A DNA stretch of 62,556 nucleotides from Saccoglossus kowalevskii (taxonomy: Eukaryota > Hemichordata > Enteropneusta > Harrimaniidae), in NCBI RefSeq assembly GCF_000003605.2, contig NW_003156818.1:1-62556 (forward strand), in the 5' to 3' direction. How positions within the stretch are numbered: the first letter of the stretch is position 1; each line of letters begins with the position of its first letter. The translations under genes were made by a program, and so were the position numbers. The notes beneath the pieces are model-generated. The model did no database searches, was not told the origin of the DNA, and was given only the letters and a program-made list of their open reading frames with translations. This document shows, one piece after another, positions 37,900 to 51,687 of the stretch.

Positions 37900-38570
37900 C
37901 CAGGCTATATGTCGTGTATTCCAATTCACTAATACTCCAGCAATCTAGGTTATATGTCATGTATTCCAATTCACTTATACACCAGCTATCCAGGCTATAT
38001 GTCGTGTATTCCAATTCACTCATACACCAGCTATCCAGGCGATATGTCGTGTATTGCAATTCACTCATACACCAGCTATCTAGGCTATATGTCGTGTATT
38101 CCAATTCACTCATACACCAGCTATCTAGGCTATATGTCGTGTATTCCAATTCACTAATACTCCAGCAATCTGGGCTATATGTCATGTATTCCAATTCACT
38201 CATACACCAGCTATCTAGGCTATATGTCGTGTATTCCAATTCACTAATACTCCAGCTATCTAGGCTATATGTCGTGTATTCCAATTCACTCATACACCAG
38301 CTATCTAGGCTACATGTCGTGTATTCCAATTCACTCATACACCAGCTATCTAGGCTATATGTCGTATATTCCAATTCACTCTTGCTCCAGCAACCTGAGC
38401 TATATGTCGTGCATTCCAATTCACTCATACACCAGCTATCCAGACTATATGTCGTATATTCCAATTCACTCATACGCCAGCTATCTAGGCTATATGTCGT
38501 GTATTCCAATTCACTCATACACCAGCTATCCAGGCTATATGTCGTGTATTCCAATTCACTCATACACCAG
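37900..38570. repeat. 0.67-kb block repeated at about 61163-61833
   Basis: Offset 23263 bp. Shared marks are CACTTATACACC, GCGATATG followed by GTATTGCAATTCACTC, AATCTGGGC and AGCAACCTGAG. Confidence 0.85.
38366..38500. repeat. CTTGCTCC cassette E12
   Basis: Complete. Carries AGCAACCTGAG, shared only with E26. Confidence 0.88.
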
Positions 38571-38769
38571 CTATCTAGGCTATATGTCGTGTATTCCAAT
38601 TCACTCATACACAAGCTATCCAGGCTATATGTCGTGTATTCCAATTCACTCATACACCAGCTATCCAGGCTATATGTCGTGTATTCCAATTCGCTCATAC
38701 ACCAGCTATCTAGGCTATATGTCGTGTATTCCAATTCACTCATACACCAGCTATCTAGGCTATATGTCG

Positions 38770-39930
38770 TGTATTCCAATTCACTCATACACCAGCTATC
38801 TAGGCTACATGTCGTGTATTCCAATTCACTCATACACCAGCTATCTAGGCTATATGTTGTGTATTCCAATTCACTCATACACCAGCTATCTAGGCCATAT
38901 GTCGTGTATTACAATTCATTCATACACCAGCTATCTAGGCTACATGTCGTGTATTCCAATTCACTCATACACCAGCTATCTAGGCTATATGTCGTGTATT
39001 ACAATTCACTAATACTCCAGCTATCTAGGCTATATGTCGTGTATTCCAATTCACTCATACACCAGCTATCTAGGCTACATGTCGTGTATTCCAATTCACT
39101 CATACACCAGCTATCTAGGCTATATGTCGTATATTCCAATTCACTCTTGCTCTAGCAATCTGAGCTATATGTCGTGCATTCCAATTCACTCATACACCAG
39201 CTATCAAGACTATATGTCGTATATTCCAATTCACTCATACGCCAGCTATCTAGGCTATATGTCGTGTATTCCAATTCACTCATACACCAGCTATCCAGGC
39301 TATATATCGTGTATTCCAATGCACTCATACACCAGCTATCTAGGCTATATGTCGTGTATTCCAATTCACTCATACACCAGCTATCCAGGCTATATGTCGT
39401 GTATTCCAATTCACTCATACACCAGCTATCCAGGCTATATGTCGTGTATTCCAATTCACTCATACACCAGCTATCTAGGCTATATGTCGTGTATTCCAAT
39501 TCACTCATACACCAGCTATCTAGGCTATATGTCGTGTATTCCAATTCACTAATACTCCAGCAATCTAGGCTATATGTCATGTATTCCAATTCACTCATAC
39601 ACCAGCTATCCAGGCTATAAGTCGTGTATTCCAATTCACTCATACACCAGCTATCCAGGCTATATGTCGTGTATTCCAATTCACTCATACACCAGCTATC
39701 CAGGCTATATGTCGTGTATTCCAATTCACTCATACACCAGCTATCTAGGCTACATGTCGTGTATTCCAATTCACTCATACACCAGCTATCTAGGCTATAT
39801 GTCGTGTATTCCAATTCACTCATACTCCAGCTATCTAGGCTATATGTCGTGTATTACAATTCATTCATACACCAGCTATCTAGGCTACATGTCGTGTATT
39901 CCAATTCACTCATACACCAGCTATCTAGGC
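38770..39930. repeat. 1.2-kb block repeated at about 48176-49336
   Basis: Offset 9406 bp. Shared marks are GGCCATATG followed by TATTACAATTC, GCTCTAGCAAT, CTATATATCG and CCAATGCAC. Confidence 0.85.
39131..39265. repeat. CTTGCTCC cassette E13
   Basis: Complete. Carries GCTCTAGCAAT, as E3, E4 and E21 do, and a private CTATCAAGACTAT in the second monomer. Confidence 0.88.
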
Positions 39931-40525
39931 TATATGTCATGTATTCCAATTTACTAATACTCCAGCTATCTAGGCTATATGTCGTGGATTCCAATTCACT
40001 CATACACCAGCTATCTAGGCTACATGTCGTGTATTCCAATTCACTCATACACCAGCTATCTAGGCTATATGTCGTGTATTCCAATTCACTCATACACCAG
40101 CTATCTAGGCTATATGTCGTGTATTCCAATTCACTAATACTCCAGCTATCTAGGCTACATGTCGTGTATTCCAATTCACTAATACTCCAGCTATCCAGAC
40201 TATATGTCGTATATTCCAATTCACTCATACGCCAGCTATCTAGGCTGTATGTCGTGTATTCCAATTCACTCATACACCAGCTATTCAGGCTATATGTCGT
40301 GTATTCCAATTCACTCATACACCAGCTATCTAGGCTACATGTCGTGTATTCCAATTCACTCATACACCAGCTATCTAGGCTATATGTCGTGTATTCCAAT
40401 TCACTAATACTCCAGCTATCTAGGCTATATGTCGTGTATTCCAATTCACTCATACACCAGCTATCTAGGCTACATGTCGTGTATTCCAATTCACTCATAC
40501 ACCAGCTATCTAGGCTATATGTCGT

Positions 40526-40660
40526 ATATTCCAATTCACTCTTGCTCCAGCAATCTGAGCTATATGTCGTGCATTCCAATTCACTCATACACCAGCTATC
40601 CAGACTATATGTCGTATATTCCAATTCACTCATACGCCAGCTATCTAGGCTATATGTCGT
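40526..40660. repeat. CTTGCTCC cassette E14
   Basis: Complete and unaltered. It is followed by CCAGG, then a TAATACTCC monomer ending in GGGTACATG, a private change. Confidence 0.87.
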
Positions 40661-41066
40661 GTATTCCAATTCACTCATACACCAGCTATCCAGGCTATAT
40701 GTCGTGTATTCCAATTCACTAATACTCCAGCTATCTAGGGTACATGTCGTGTATTCCAATTCACTAATACTCCAGCTATCTAGGCTATATGTCGTGTATT
40801 CCAATTCACTCATACACCAGCTATCTAGGCTACATGTCGTGTATTCCAATTCACTCATACACCAGCTATCTAGGCGTATATGTCGTGTATTCCAATTCAC
40901 TCATACACCAGCTATCTAGGCTATATGTCGTGTATTCCAATTCACTAATACTCCGGCTATCTAGGCTATATGTCGTGTATTCCAATTCACTCATACACCA
41001 GCTATCTAGGCTACATGTCGTGTATTCCAATTCACTCATACACCATCTATCCAGGCTATATGTCGT

Positions 41067-41246
41067 GAATTACAATTCAGTCATACACCATCTATCTAGG
41101 CTATATGTCGTGAATTCCAATTTACTAATACACCAGCTATCTAGGCTATATGTCGTGAATTCCAATTCACTCATACACCAGCTATCTAGGCTATATGTCG
41201 TGAATTCCAATTCACTCATACACCAGCTACCCAGGCTATATGTCGT
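41067..41246. repeat. EcoRI-type cassette N11, beta haplotype
   Basis: Four GAATT monomers. The fourth reads CTACCCAGG instead of CTATCCAGG. It is followed by the beta follower AGCAATCTAGG/TCATG and then a CTATTCAGG monomer. Confidence 0.88.
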
Positions 41247-42776
41247 GTATTCCAATTCACTCATACACCAGCTATCTAGGCTATATGTCGTGTATTCCAA
41301 TTCACTAATACTCCAGCAATCTAGGCTATATGTCATGTATTCCAATTCACTCATACACCAGCTATTCAGGCTATATGTCGTGTATTCCAATTCACTCATA
41401 CACCAGCTATCCAGGCTATATGTCGTGTATTCCAATTCACTCATACACCAGCTATCTAGGCTATATGTCGTGTATTCCAATTCACTCATACACCAGCTAT
41501 CCAGGCTATATGTCGTGTATTCCAATTCACTAATACTCCAGCAATCTAGGCTATATGTCATGTATTCCAATTCACTTATACACCAGCTATCCAGGCTATA
41601 TGTCGTGTATTCCAATTCACTCATACACCAGCTATCCAGGCGATATGTCGTGTAATCCAATTCACTCATACACCAGCTATCAAGGCTATATGTCGTGTAT
41701 TCCAATTCACTCATACACCAGCTATCTAGGCTATATGTCGTGTATTCCAATTCACTCATACACCAGCTATCTAGGCTATATGTCGTGTATTCCAATTCAC
41801 TAATACTCCAGCAATCTGGGCTATATGTCATGTATTCCAATTCACTCATACACCAGCTATCCAGGCTATATGTCGTGTATTCCAATTCACTCATACACCA
41901 GCTATCCAGGATATATGTCGTGTATTCCAATTCACTCATACACCAGCTATCTAGGCTACATGTCGTGTATTCCAATTCACTCATACACCAGCTATCTAGG
42001 CTATATGTCGTGTATTCCAATTCACTCATACTCCAGCTATCTAGGCTATATGTCGTGTATTACAATTCATTCATACACCAGCTATCTAGGCTACATGTCG
42101 TGTATTCCAATTCACTCATACACCAGCTATCTAGGCTATATGTCGTGTATTCCAATTCACTAATACTCCAGCTATCTAGGCTATATGTCGTGTATTCCAA
42201 TTCACCCATACACCAGCTATCTAGGCTACATGTCGTGTATTCCAATTCACTCATACACCAGCTATCTAGGCTATATGTCGTGTATTCCAATTCACTCATA
42301 CACCAGCTATCTAGGCTATATGTCGTGTATTCCAATTCACTAATACTCCAGCTATCTAGGCTACATGTCGTGTATTCCAATTCACTAATACTCCAGCTAT
42401 CTAGGCTATATGTCGTGTATTCCAATTCACTCATACACCAGCTATCTAGGCTACATGTCGTGTATTCCAATTCACTCATACACCAGCTATCTAGGCTATA
42501 TGTTGTGTATTCCAATTCACTCATACACCAGCTATCTAGGCTATATGTCGTGTATTACAATTCATTCATACACCAGCTATCTAGGCTACATGTCGTGTAT
42601 TCCAATTCACTCATACACCAGCTATCTAGGCTATATGTCGTGTATTCCAATTCACTAATACTCCAGCTATCTAGGCTATATGTCGTGTATTCCAATTCAC
42701 TCATACACCAGCTATCTAGGCTACATGTCGTGTATTCCAATTCACTCATACACCAGCTATCTAGGCTATATGTCGT

Positions 42777-43316
42777 ATATTCCAATTCACTCTTGCTCCA
42801 GCAATCTGAGCTATATGTCGTGCATTCCAATTCACTCATACACCAGCTATCCAGACTATATGTCGTATATTCCAATTCACTCATACGCCAGCTATCTAGG
42901 CTATATGTCGTGTATTCCAATTCACTCATACACCAGCTATCCAGGCTATATGTCGTGTATTCCAATTCACTCATACACCAGCTATCTAGGCTATATGTCG
43001 TGTATTCCAATTCACTCATACACCAGCTATCCAGGCTATATGTCGTGTATTCCAATTCACTCATACACCAGCTATCCAGGCTATATGTCGTGTATTCCAA
43101 TTCGCTCATACACCAGCTATCTAGGCTATATGTTGTGTATTCCATTTCACTCATACACCAGCTATCTAGGCTATATGTCGTATATTCCAATTCACTCTTG
43201 CTCCAGCAATCTGAGCTATATGTCGTGCATTCCAATTCACTCATACACCAGCTATCCAGACTATATGTCGTATATTCCAATTCACTCATACGCCAGCTAT
43301 CTAGGCTATATGTCGT
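42777..43316. repeat. CTTGCTCC cassettes E15 and E16, 405 bp apart
   Basis: Two complete cassettes start at 42777 and 43182, nine monomers apart, with an intervening CGCTCATACACC monomer. The monomer before E16 reads TCCATTTCAC, seen otherwise only near 48948. Confidence 0.88.
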
Positions 43317-44306
43317 GTATTCCAATTCACTCATACACCAGCTATCCAGGCTATATGTCGTGTATTCCAATTCACTCATACACCAGCTATCTAGGCTATA
43401 TGTCGTGTATTCCAATTCACTCATACACCAGCTATCCAGGCTATATGTCGTGTATTCCAATTCACTCATACACCAGCTATCCAGGCTATATGTCGTGTAT
43501 TCCAATTCGCTCATACACTAGCTATCTAGGCTATATGTCGTGTATTCCAATTCACTCATACACCAGCTATCTAGGCTATATGTCGTGTATTCCAATTCAC
43601 TAATACTCCAGCAATCTAGGCTATATGTCATGTATTCCAATTCACTCATACACCAGCTATCCATGCTATATGTCGTGTATTCCAATTCACTCATACACCA
43701 GCTATCCAGGCTATATGTCGTGTATTCCAATTCACTCATACACCAGCTATCCAGGCTATATGTCGTGTATTCCAATTCACTCATACACCAGCTATCTAGG
43801 CTACATGTCGTGTATTCCAATTCACTCATACACCAGCTATCTAGGCTATATGTCGTGTATTCCAATTCACTCATACTCCAGCTATCTAGGCTATATGTCG
43901 TGTATTACAATTCATTCATACACCAGCTATCTAGGCTACATGTCGTGTATTCCAATTCACTCATACACCAGCTATCTAGGCTATATGTCGTGTATTCCAA
44001 TTCACTAATACTCCAGCTATCTAGGCTACATGTCGTGTATTCCAATTCACTCATACACCAGCTATCTAGGCTATATGTCGTGTATTCCAATTCACTAATA
44101 CTCCAGCTATCTAGGCTATATGTCGTGTATTCCAATTCACTCATACACCAGCTATCTAGGCTATAGGTCGTGTATTCCAATTCACTAATACTCCAGCTAT
44201 CTAGGCTACATGTCGTGTATTCCAATTCACTCATACACCAGCTATCTAGGCTACATGTCGTGTATTCCAATTCACTCATACACCATCTATCCAGGCTATA
44301 TGTCGT

Positions 44307-44486
44307 GAATTACAATTCAGTCATACACCATCTATCTAGGCTATATGTCGTGAATTACAATTTACTAATACACCAGCTATCTAGGCTATATGTCGTGAAT
44401 TCCAATTCACTCATACACCAGCTATCTAGGCTATATGTCGTGAATTCCAATTCACTCATACACCAGCTATCCAGGCTATATGTCGT
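44307..44486. repeat. EcoRI-type cassette N12, beta haplotype with altered second monomer
   Basis: The second monomer reads GAATTACAATTTAC instead of GAATTCCAATTTAC. The first two monomers therefore both lack the EcoRI site, and only the third and fourth retain it. Confidence 0.88.
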
Positions 44487-44499
44487 GTATTCCAATTCA

Positions 44500-45840
44500 C
44501 TCATACACCAGCTATCTAGGCTATATGTCGTGTATTCCAATTCACTAATACTCCAGCAATCTAGGCTATATGTCATGTATTCCAATTCACTCATACACCA
44601 GCTATCCAGGCTATATGTCGTGTATTCCAATTCACTCATACACCAGCTATCCAGGCTATATGTCGTGTATTCCAATTCACTCATACACCAGCTATCTAGG
44701 CTATATGTCGTGTATTCCAATTCACTCATACACCAGCTATCCAGGCTCTATGTCGTGTATTCCAATTCACTAATACACCAGCAATCTAGGCTATATGTCA
44801 TGTATTCCAATTCACTCATACACCAGCTATCCAGGCTATATGTCGTGTATTCCAATTCACTCATACACCAGCTATCCAGGCGATATGTCGTGTATTCCAA
44901 TTCACTCATATACCAGCTATCTAGGCTATATGTCGTGTATTCCAATTCACTCATACACCAGCTATCTAGGCTATATATCGTGTATTCCAATTCACTCATA
45001 CACCAGCTATCTAGGCTATATGTCGTGTATTACAATTCATTCATACACCAGCTATCTAGGCTACATGTCGTGTATTCCAATTCACTCATACACCAGCTAT
45101 CTAGGCTATATGTCGTGTATTCCAATTCACTAATACTCCAGCTATCTAGGCTATATGTCGTGTATTCCAATTCACTCATACACCAGCTATCTAGGCTACA
45201 TATCGTGTATTCCAATTCACTCATACACCAGCTATCTAGGCTATATGTCGTATATTCCAATTCACTCTTGCTCCAGCAATCTGAGCTATATGTCGTGCAT
45301 TCCAATTCACTCATACACCAGCTATCCAGACTATATGTCGTATATTCCAATTCACTCATACGCCAGATATCTAGGCTATATGTCGTGTATTCCAATTCAC
45401 TCATACACCAGCTATCCAGGCTATATGTCGTGTATTCCAATTCACTCATACACCAGCTATCTAGGCTATATGTCGTGTATTCCAATTCACTCATACACCA
45501 GCTATCCAGGCTATATGTCGTGTATTCCAATTCACTCATACACCAGCTATCCAGGCTATATGTCGTGTATTCCAATTCGCTCATACACCAGCTATCTAGG
45601 CTATATGTCGTATATTCCAATTCACTCTTGCTCCAGCAATCTGAGCTATATGTCGTGCATACCAATTCACTCATACACCAGCTATCCAGACTATATGTCG
45701 TATATTCCAATTCACTCATACGCCAGCTATCTAGGCTATATGTCGTGTATTCCAATTCACTCATACACCAGCTATCCAGGCTATATGTCGTGTATTCCAA
45801 TTCACTCATACACCAGCTATCCAGGCTATATGTCGTGTAT
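44500..45840. repeat. 1.3-kb block repeated at about 54265-55605
   Basis: Shared rare marks at a constant offset of 9765 bp: TAATACACCAGCAATC, GCGATATG, CATATACC, CTATATATCG, CAGATATC, GCATACC and both E cassettes. Differences are few, such as GTATTGC at 54703 and CTATATAGG at about 54820. Confidence 0.88.
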
Positions 45841-46466
45841 TCCAATTCACTCATACTCCAGCTATCTAGGCTATATGTCGTGTATTCCAATTCACTCATA
45901 CACCAGCTATCTAGGCTACATATCGTGTATTCCAATTCACTCATACACCAGCTATCTAGGCTATATGTCGTATATTCCAATTCACTCTTGCTCCAGCAAT
46001 CTGAGCTATATGTCGTGCATTCCAATTCACTCATACACCAGCTATCCAGACTATATGTCGTATATTCCAATTCACTCATACGCCAGATATCTAGGCTATA
46101 TGTCGTGTATTCCAATTCACTCATACACCAGCTATCCAGGCTATATGTCGTGTATTCCAATTCACTCATACACCAGCTATCTAGGCTATATGTCGTGTAT
46201 TCCAATTAACTCATACACCAGCTATCCAGGCTATATGTCGTGTATTCCAATTCGCTCATACACCAGCTATCTAGGCTATATGTTGTGTATTCCAATTCAC
46301 TCATACACCAGCTATCTAGGCTATATGTCGTATATTCCAATTCACTCTTGCTCCAGCAATCTGAGCTATATGTCGTGCTTTCCAATTCACTCATACACCA
46401 GCTATCCAGACTATATGTCGTATATTCCAATTCACTCATACGCCAGCTATCTAGGCTATATGTCGT
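45252..46466. repeat. Four CTTGCTCC cassettes E17-E20 at exact 360-bp spacing
   Basis: Cassettes start at 45252, 45612, 45972 and 46332, each eight monomers apart. E17 and E19 share CATACGCCAGATAT and a preceding CTACATATCG (45199 and 45919), which gives an embedded 720-bp repeat. E18 has GCATACC and E20 has GCTTTCC in place of GCATTCC. This is the clearest higher-order repeat in the window. Confidence 0.92.
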
Positions 46467-46916
46467 GTATTCCAATTCACTCATACACCAGCTATCCAGG
46501 CTATATGTCGTGTATTCCAATTCACTCATACACCAGCTATCTAGGCTATATGTCGTGTATTCCAATTCACTCATACACCAGCTATCCAGGCTATATGTCG
46601 TGTATTCCAATTCACTAATACTCCAGCTATCTAGGCTATATGTCGTGTATTCCAATTCACTCATACACCAGCTATCTAGGCTACATGTCGTGTATTCCAA
46701 TTCACTCATACACCAGCTATCTAGGCTATATGTCGTGTATTCCAATTCACTCATACACCAGCTATCTAGGCTATATGTCGTGTATTCCAATTCACTAATA
46801 CTCCAGCTATCTAGGCTATATGTCGTGTATTCCAATTCACTCATACACCAGCTATCTAGGCTACATGTCGTGTATTCCAATTCACTCATACACCATCTAT
46901 CCAGGCTATATGTCGT

Positions 46917-47096
46917 GAATTACAATTCAGTCATACACCATCTATCTAGGCTATATGTCGTGAATTCCAATTTACTAATACACCAGCTATCTAGGCTATA
47001 TGTCGTGAATTCCAATTCACTCATACACCAGCTATCTAGGCTATATGTCGTGAATTCCAATTCACTCATACACCAGCTATCCAGGCTATATGTCGT
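46917..47096. repeat. EcoRI-type cassette N13, beta haplotype
   Basis: Four GAATT monomers in the standard beta order. The follower has TGTTATG at about 47180, shared only with the block after N14. The flanks match the N6 block at an offset of 28211 bp. Confidence 0.9.
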
Positions 47097-48536
47097 GTAT
47101 TCCAATTCACTCATACACCAGCTATCTAGGCTATATGTCGTGTATTCCAATTCACTAATACTCCAGCAATCTAGGCTATATGTTATGTATTCCAATTCAC
47201 TCATACACCAGCTATCCAGGCTATATGTCGTGTATTCCAATTCACTCATACACCAGCTATCCAGGCTATATGTCGTGTATTCCAATTCACTCATACACCA
47301 GCTATCTAGGCTATATGTCGTGTATTCCAATTCACTCATACACCAGCTATCCAGGCTATATGTCGTGTATTCCAATTCACTAATACTCCAGCAATCTAGG
47401 CTATATGTCATGTATTCCAATTCACTCATACACCAGCTATCCAGGCTATATGTCGTGTATTCCAATTCACTCATACACCAGCTATCCAGGCGATATGTCG
47501 TGTATTCCAATTCACTCATACACCAGCTATCTAGGCTATATGTCGTGTATTCCAATTCACTCATACACCAGCTATCTAGGCTATATGTCGTGTATTCCAA
47601 TTCACTAATACTCCAGCAATCTGGGCTATATGTCATGTATTCCAATTCACTCATACACCAGCTATCCAGGCTATATGTCGTGTATTCCAATTCACTCATA
47701 CACCAGCTATCCAGGCTATATGTCGTGTATTCCAATTCACTCATACACCAGCTATCTAGGCTACATGTCGTGTATTCCAATTCACTCATACTCCAGCTAT
47801 CTAGGCTATATGTCGTGTATTACAATTCATTCATACACCAGCTATCTAGGCTACATGTCGTGTATTCCAATTCACTCATACACCAGCTATATAGGCTATA
47901 TGTCGTGTATTCCAATTCACTCATACTCCAGCTATCTAGGCTATATGTCGTGTATTCCAATTCACTCATACACCAGCTATCTAGGCTACATGTCGTGTAT
48001 TCCAATTCACTCATACACCAGCTATCTAGGCTATATGTCGTGTATTCCAATTCACTCATACACCAGCTATCTAGGCTATATGTCGTGTATTCCAATTCAC
48101 TAAAACTCCAGCTATCTAGGCTACATGTCGTGTATTCCAATTCACTAATACTCCAGCTATCTAGGCTATATGTCGTGTATTCCAATTCACTCATACACCA
48201 GCTATCTAGGCTACATGTCGTGTATTCCAATTCACTCATACACCAGCTATCTAGGCTATATGTTGTGTATTCCAATTCACTCATACACCAGCTATCTAGG
48301 CCATATGTCGTGTATTACAATTCATTCATACACCAGCTATCTAGGCTACATGTCGTGTATTCCAATTCACTCATACACCAGCTATCTAGGCTATATGTCG
48401 TGTATTACAATTCACTAATACTCCAGCTATCTAGGCTATATGTCGTGTATTCCAATTCACTCATACACCAGCTATCTAGGCTACATGTCGTGTATTCCAA
48501 TTCACTCATACACCAGCTATCTAGGCTATATGTCGT

Positions 48537-48671
48537 ATATTCCAATTCACTCTTGCTCTAGCAATCTGAGCTATATGTCGTGCATTCCAATTCACTCATA
48601 CACCAGCTATCCAGACTATATGTCGTATATTCCAATTCACTCATACGCCAGCTATCTAGGCTATATGTCGT
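48537..48671. repeat. CTTGCTCC cassette E21
   Basis: Complete. Carries GCTCTAGCAAT. It lies 9406 bp after E13 in a matching block. Confidence 0.88.
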
Positions 48672-49842
48672 GTATTCCAATTCACTCATACACCAGCTAT
48701 CCAGGCTATATATCGTGTATTCCAATGCACTCATACACCAGCTATCTAGGCTATATGTCGTGTATTCCAATTCACTCATACACCAGCTATCCAGGCTATA
48801 TGTCGTGTATTCCAATTCACTCATACACCAGCTATCCAGGCTATATGTCGTGTATTCCAATTCACTCATACACCAGCTATCTAGGCTATATGTCGTGTAT
48901 TCCAATTCACTCATACACCAGCTATCTAGGCTATATGTCGTGTATTCCATTTCACTAATACTCCAGCAATCTAGGCTATATGTCATGTATTCCAATTCAC
49001 TCATACACCAGCTATCCAGGCTATATGTTGTGTATTCCAATTCACTCATACACCAGCTATCCAGGCTATATGTCGTGTATTCCAATTCACTCATACACCA
49101 GCTATCCAGGCTATATGTCGTGTATTCCAATTCACTCATACACCAGCTATCTAGGCTACATGTCGTGTATTCCAATTCACTCATACACCAGCTATCTAGG
49201 CTATATGTCGTGTATTCCAATTCACTCATACTCCAGCTATCTAGGCTATATGTCGTGTATTACAATTCATTCATACACCAGCTATCTAGGCTATATGTCG
49301 TGTATTCCAATTCACTCATACACCAGCTATCTAGGCTATATGTCGTGTATTCCAATTCACTAATACTCCAGCTATCTAGGCTATATGTCGTGTATTCCAA
49401 TTCACTCATACACCAGCTATCTAGGCTATATGTTGTGTATTCCAATTCACTCATACACCAGCTATCTAGGCTATATGTCGTGTATTCCAATTCACTAATA
49501 CTCCAGCTATCTAGGCTACATGTCGTGTATTCCAATTCACTAATACTCCAGCTATCTAGGCATATATGTCGTGTATTCCAATTCACTCATACACCAGCTA
49601 TCTAGGCTACATGTCGTGTATTCCAATTCACTCATACACCAGCTATCTAGGCTATATGTCGTGTATTCCAATTCACTCATACACCAGCTATCTAGGCTAT
49701 ATGTCGTGTATTCCAATTCACTAATACTCCAGCTATCTAGGCTATATGTCGTGTATTCCAATTCACTCATACACCAGCTATATAGGCTACATGTCGTGTA
49801 TTCCAATTCACTCATACACCATCTATCCAGGCTATATGTCGT

Positions 49843-50022
49843 GAATTACAATTCAGTCATACACCATCTATCTAGGCTATATGTCGTGAATTCCAATTCA
49901 CTAATACACCAGCTATCTAGGCTATATGTCGTGAATTCCAATTCACTCATACACCAGCTATCTAGGCTATATGTCGTGAATTCCAATTCACTCATACACC
50001 AGCTATCTAGGCTATATGTCGT
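49843..50022. repeat. EcoRI-type cassette N14, beta haplotype, one monomer short
   Basis: The second monomer has AATTCACTAATACACC in place of AATTTACTAATACACC. The fourth ends CTAGG, not CCAGG, and is joined directly to the TAATACTCC follower. Compared with N13, one 45-bp monomer is missing: the offset drops from 2926 to 2881 bp across it. Confidence 0.88.
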
Positions 50023-51507
50023 GTATTCCAATTCACTAATACTCCAGCAATCTAGGCTATATGTTATGTATTCCAATTCACTCATACACCAGCTATCCAG
50101 GCTATATGTCGTGTATTCCAATTCACTCATACACCAGCTATCCAGGCTATATGTCGTGTATTCCAATTCACTCATACACCAGCTATCTAGGCTATATGTC
50201 GTGTATTCCAATTCACTCATACACCAGCTATCCAGGCTATATGTCGTGTATTCCAATTCACTAATACTCCAGCAATCTAGGCTATATGTCATGTATTCCA
50301 ATTCACTCATACACCAGCTATCCAGGCTATATGTCGTGTATTCCAATTCACTCATACACCAGCTATCCAGGCGATATGTCGTGTATTCCAATTCACTCAT
50401 ACACCAGCTATCTAGGCTATATGTCGTGTATTCCAATTCACTCATACACCAGCTATCTAGGCTATATGTCGTGTATTCCAATTCACTAATACGCCAGCTA
50501 TCTAGGCTACATGTCGTGTATTCCAATTCACTAATACACCAGCTATATAGGCTATATGTCGTGTATTCCAATTCACTCATACACCAGCTATCTAGGCTAT
50601 ATGTCGTGTATTCCAATTCACTAATACTCCAGCTATCTAGGCTATATGTCGTGTATTCCAATTCACTCATACACCAGCTATCTAGGCTACATGTCGTGTA
50701 TTCCAATTCACTCATACACCAGCTATCTAGGCTATATGTCGTGTATTCCAATTCACTAATACTCCAGCTATCTAGGCTATATGTCGTGTATTCCAATTCA
50801 CTCATACACCAGCTATCCAGGCTATATGTCGTGTATTCCAATTCACTCATACACCAGCTATCTAGGCTATATATCGTGTATTCCAATTCACTCATACACC
50901 AGCTATCCAGGCTATATGTCGTGTATTCCAATTCACTAATACTCCAGCAATCTAGGCTATATGTCATGTATTCCAATTCACTCATACACCAGCTATCCAG
51001 GCTATATGTCGTGTATTCCAATTCACTCATACACCAGCTATCTAGGCTATATGTCGTGTATTCCAATTCACTAATACTCCAGCAATCTAGGCTATATGTC
51101 ATGTATTCCAATTCACTCATACACCAGCTATCCAGGCTATATGTCGTGTATTCCAATTCACTCATACACCAGCTATCCAGGCTATATGTCGTGTATTCCA
51201 ATTCACTCATACACCAGCTATCTAGGCTACATGTCGTGTATTCCAATTCACTCATACTCCAGCTATCTAGGCTATATGTCGTGTATTACAATTCATTCAT
51301 ACACCAGCTATCTAGGCTACATGTCGTGTATTCCAATTCACTCATACACCAGCTATATAGGCTATATGTCGTGTATTCCAATTCACTCATACTCCAGCTA
51401 TCTAGGCTATATGTCGTGTATTCCAATTCACTCATACACCAGCTATCTAGGCTACATGTCGTGTATTCCAATTCACTCATACACCATCTATGCAGGCTAT
51501 ATGTCGT

Positions 51508-51687
51508 GAATTACAATTCAGTCATACACCATCTATCTAGGCTATATGTCGTGAATTCCAATTTACTAATACACCAGCTATCTAGGCTATATGTCGTGAA
51601 TTCCAATTCACTCATACACCAGCTATCTAGGCTATATGTCGTGAATTCCAATTCACTCATACACCAGCTATCCAGGCTATATGTCGT
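51508..51687. repeat. EcoRI-type cassette N15, beta haplotype
   Basis: Four GAATT monomers. Its leader reads CATCTATGCAGG (G in place of C at base 31), a private change. The follower is TAATACACC ending in CCAGG instead of the usual AGCAAT/TCATG monomer. Confidence 0.88.
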
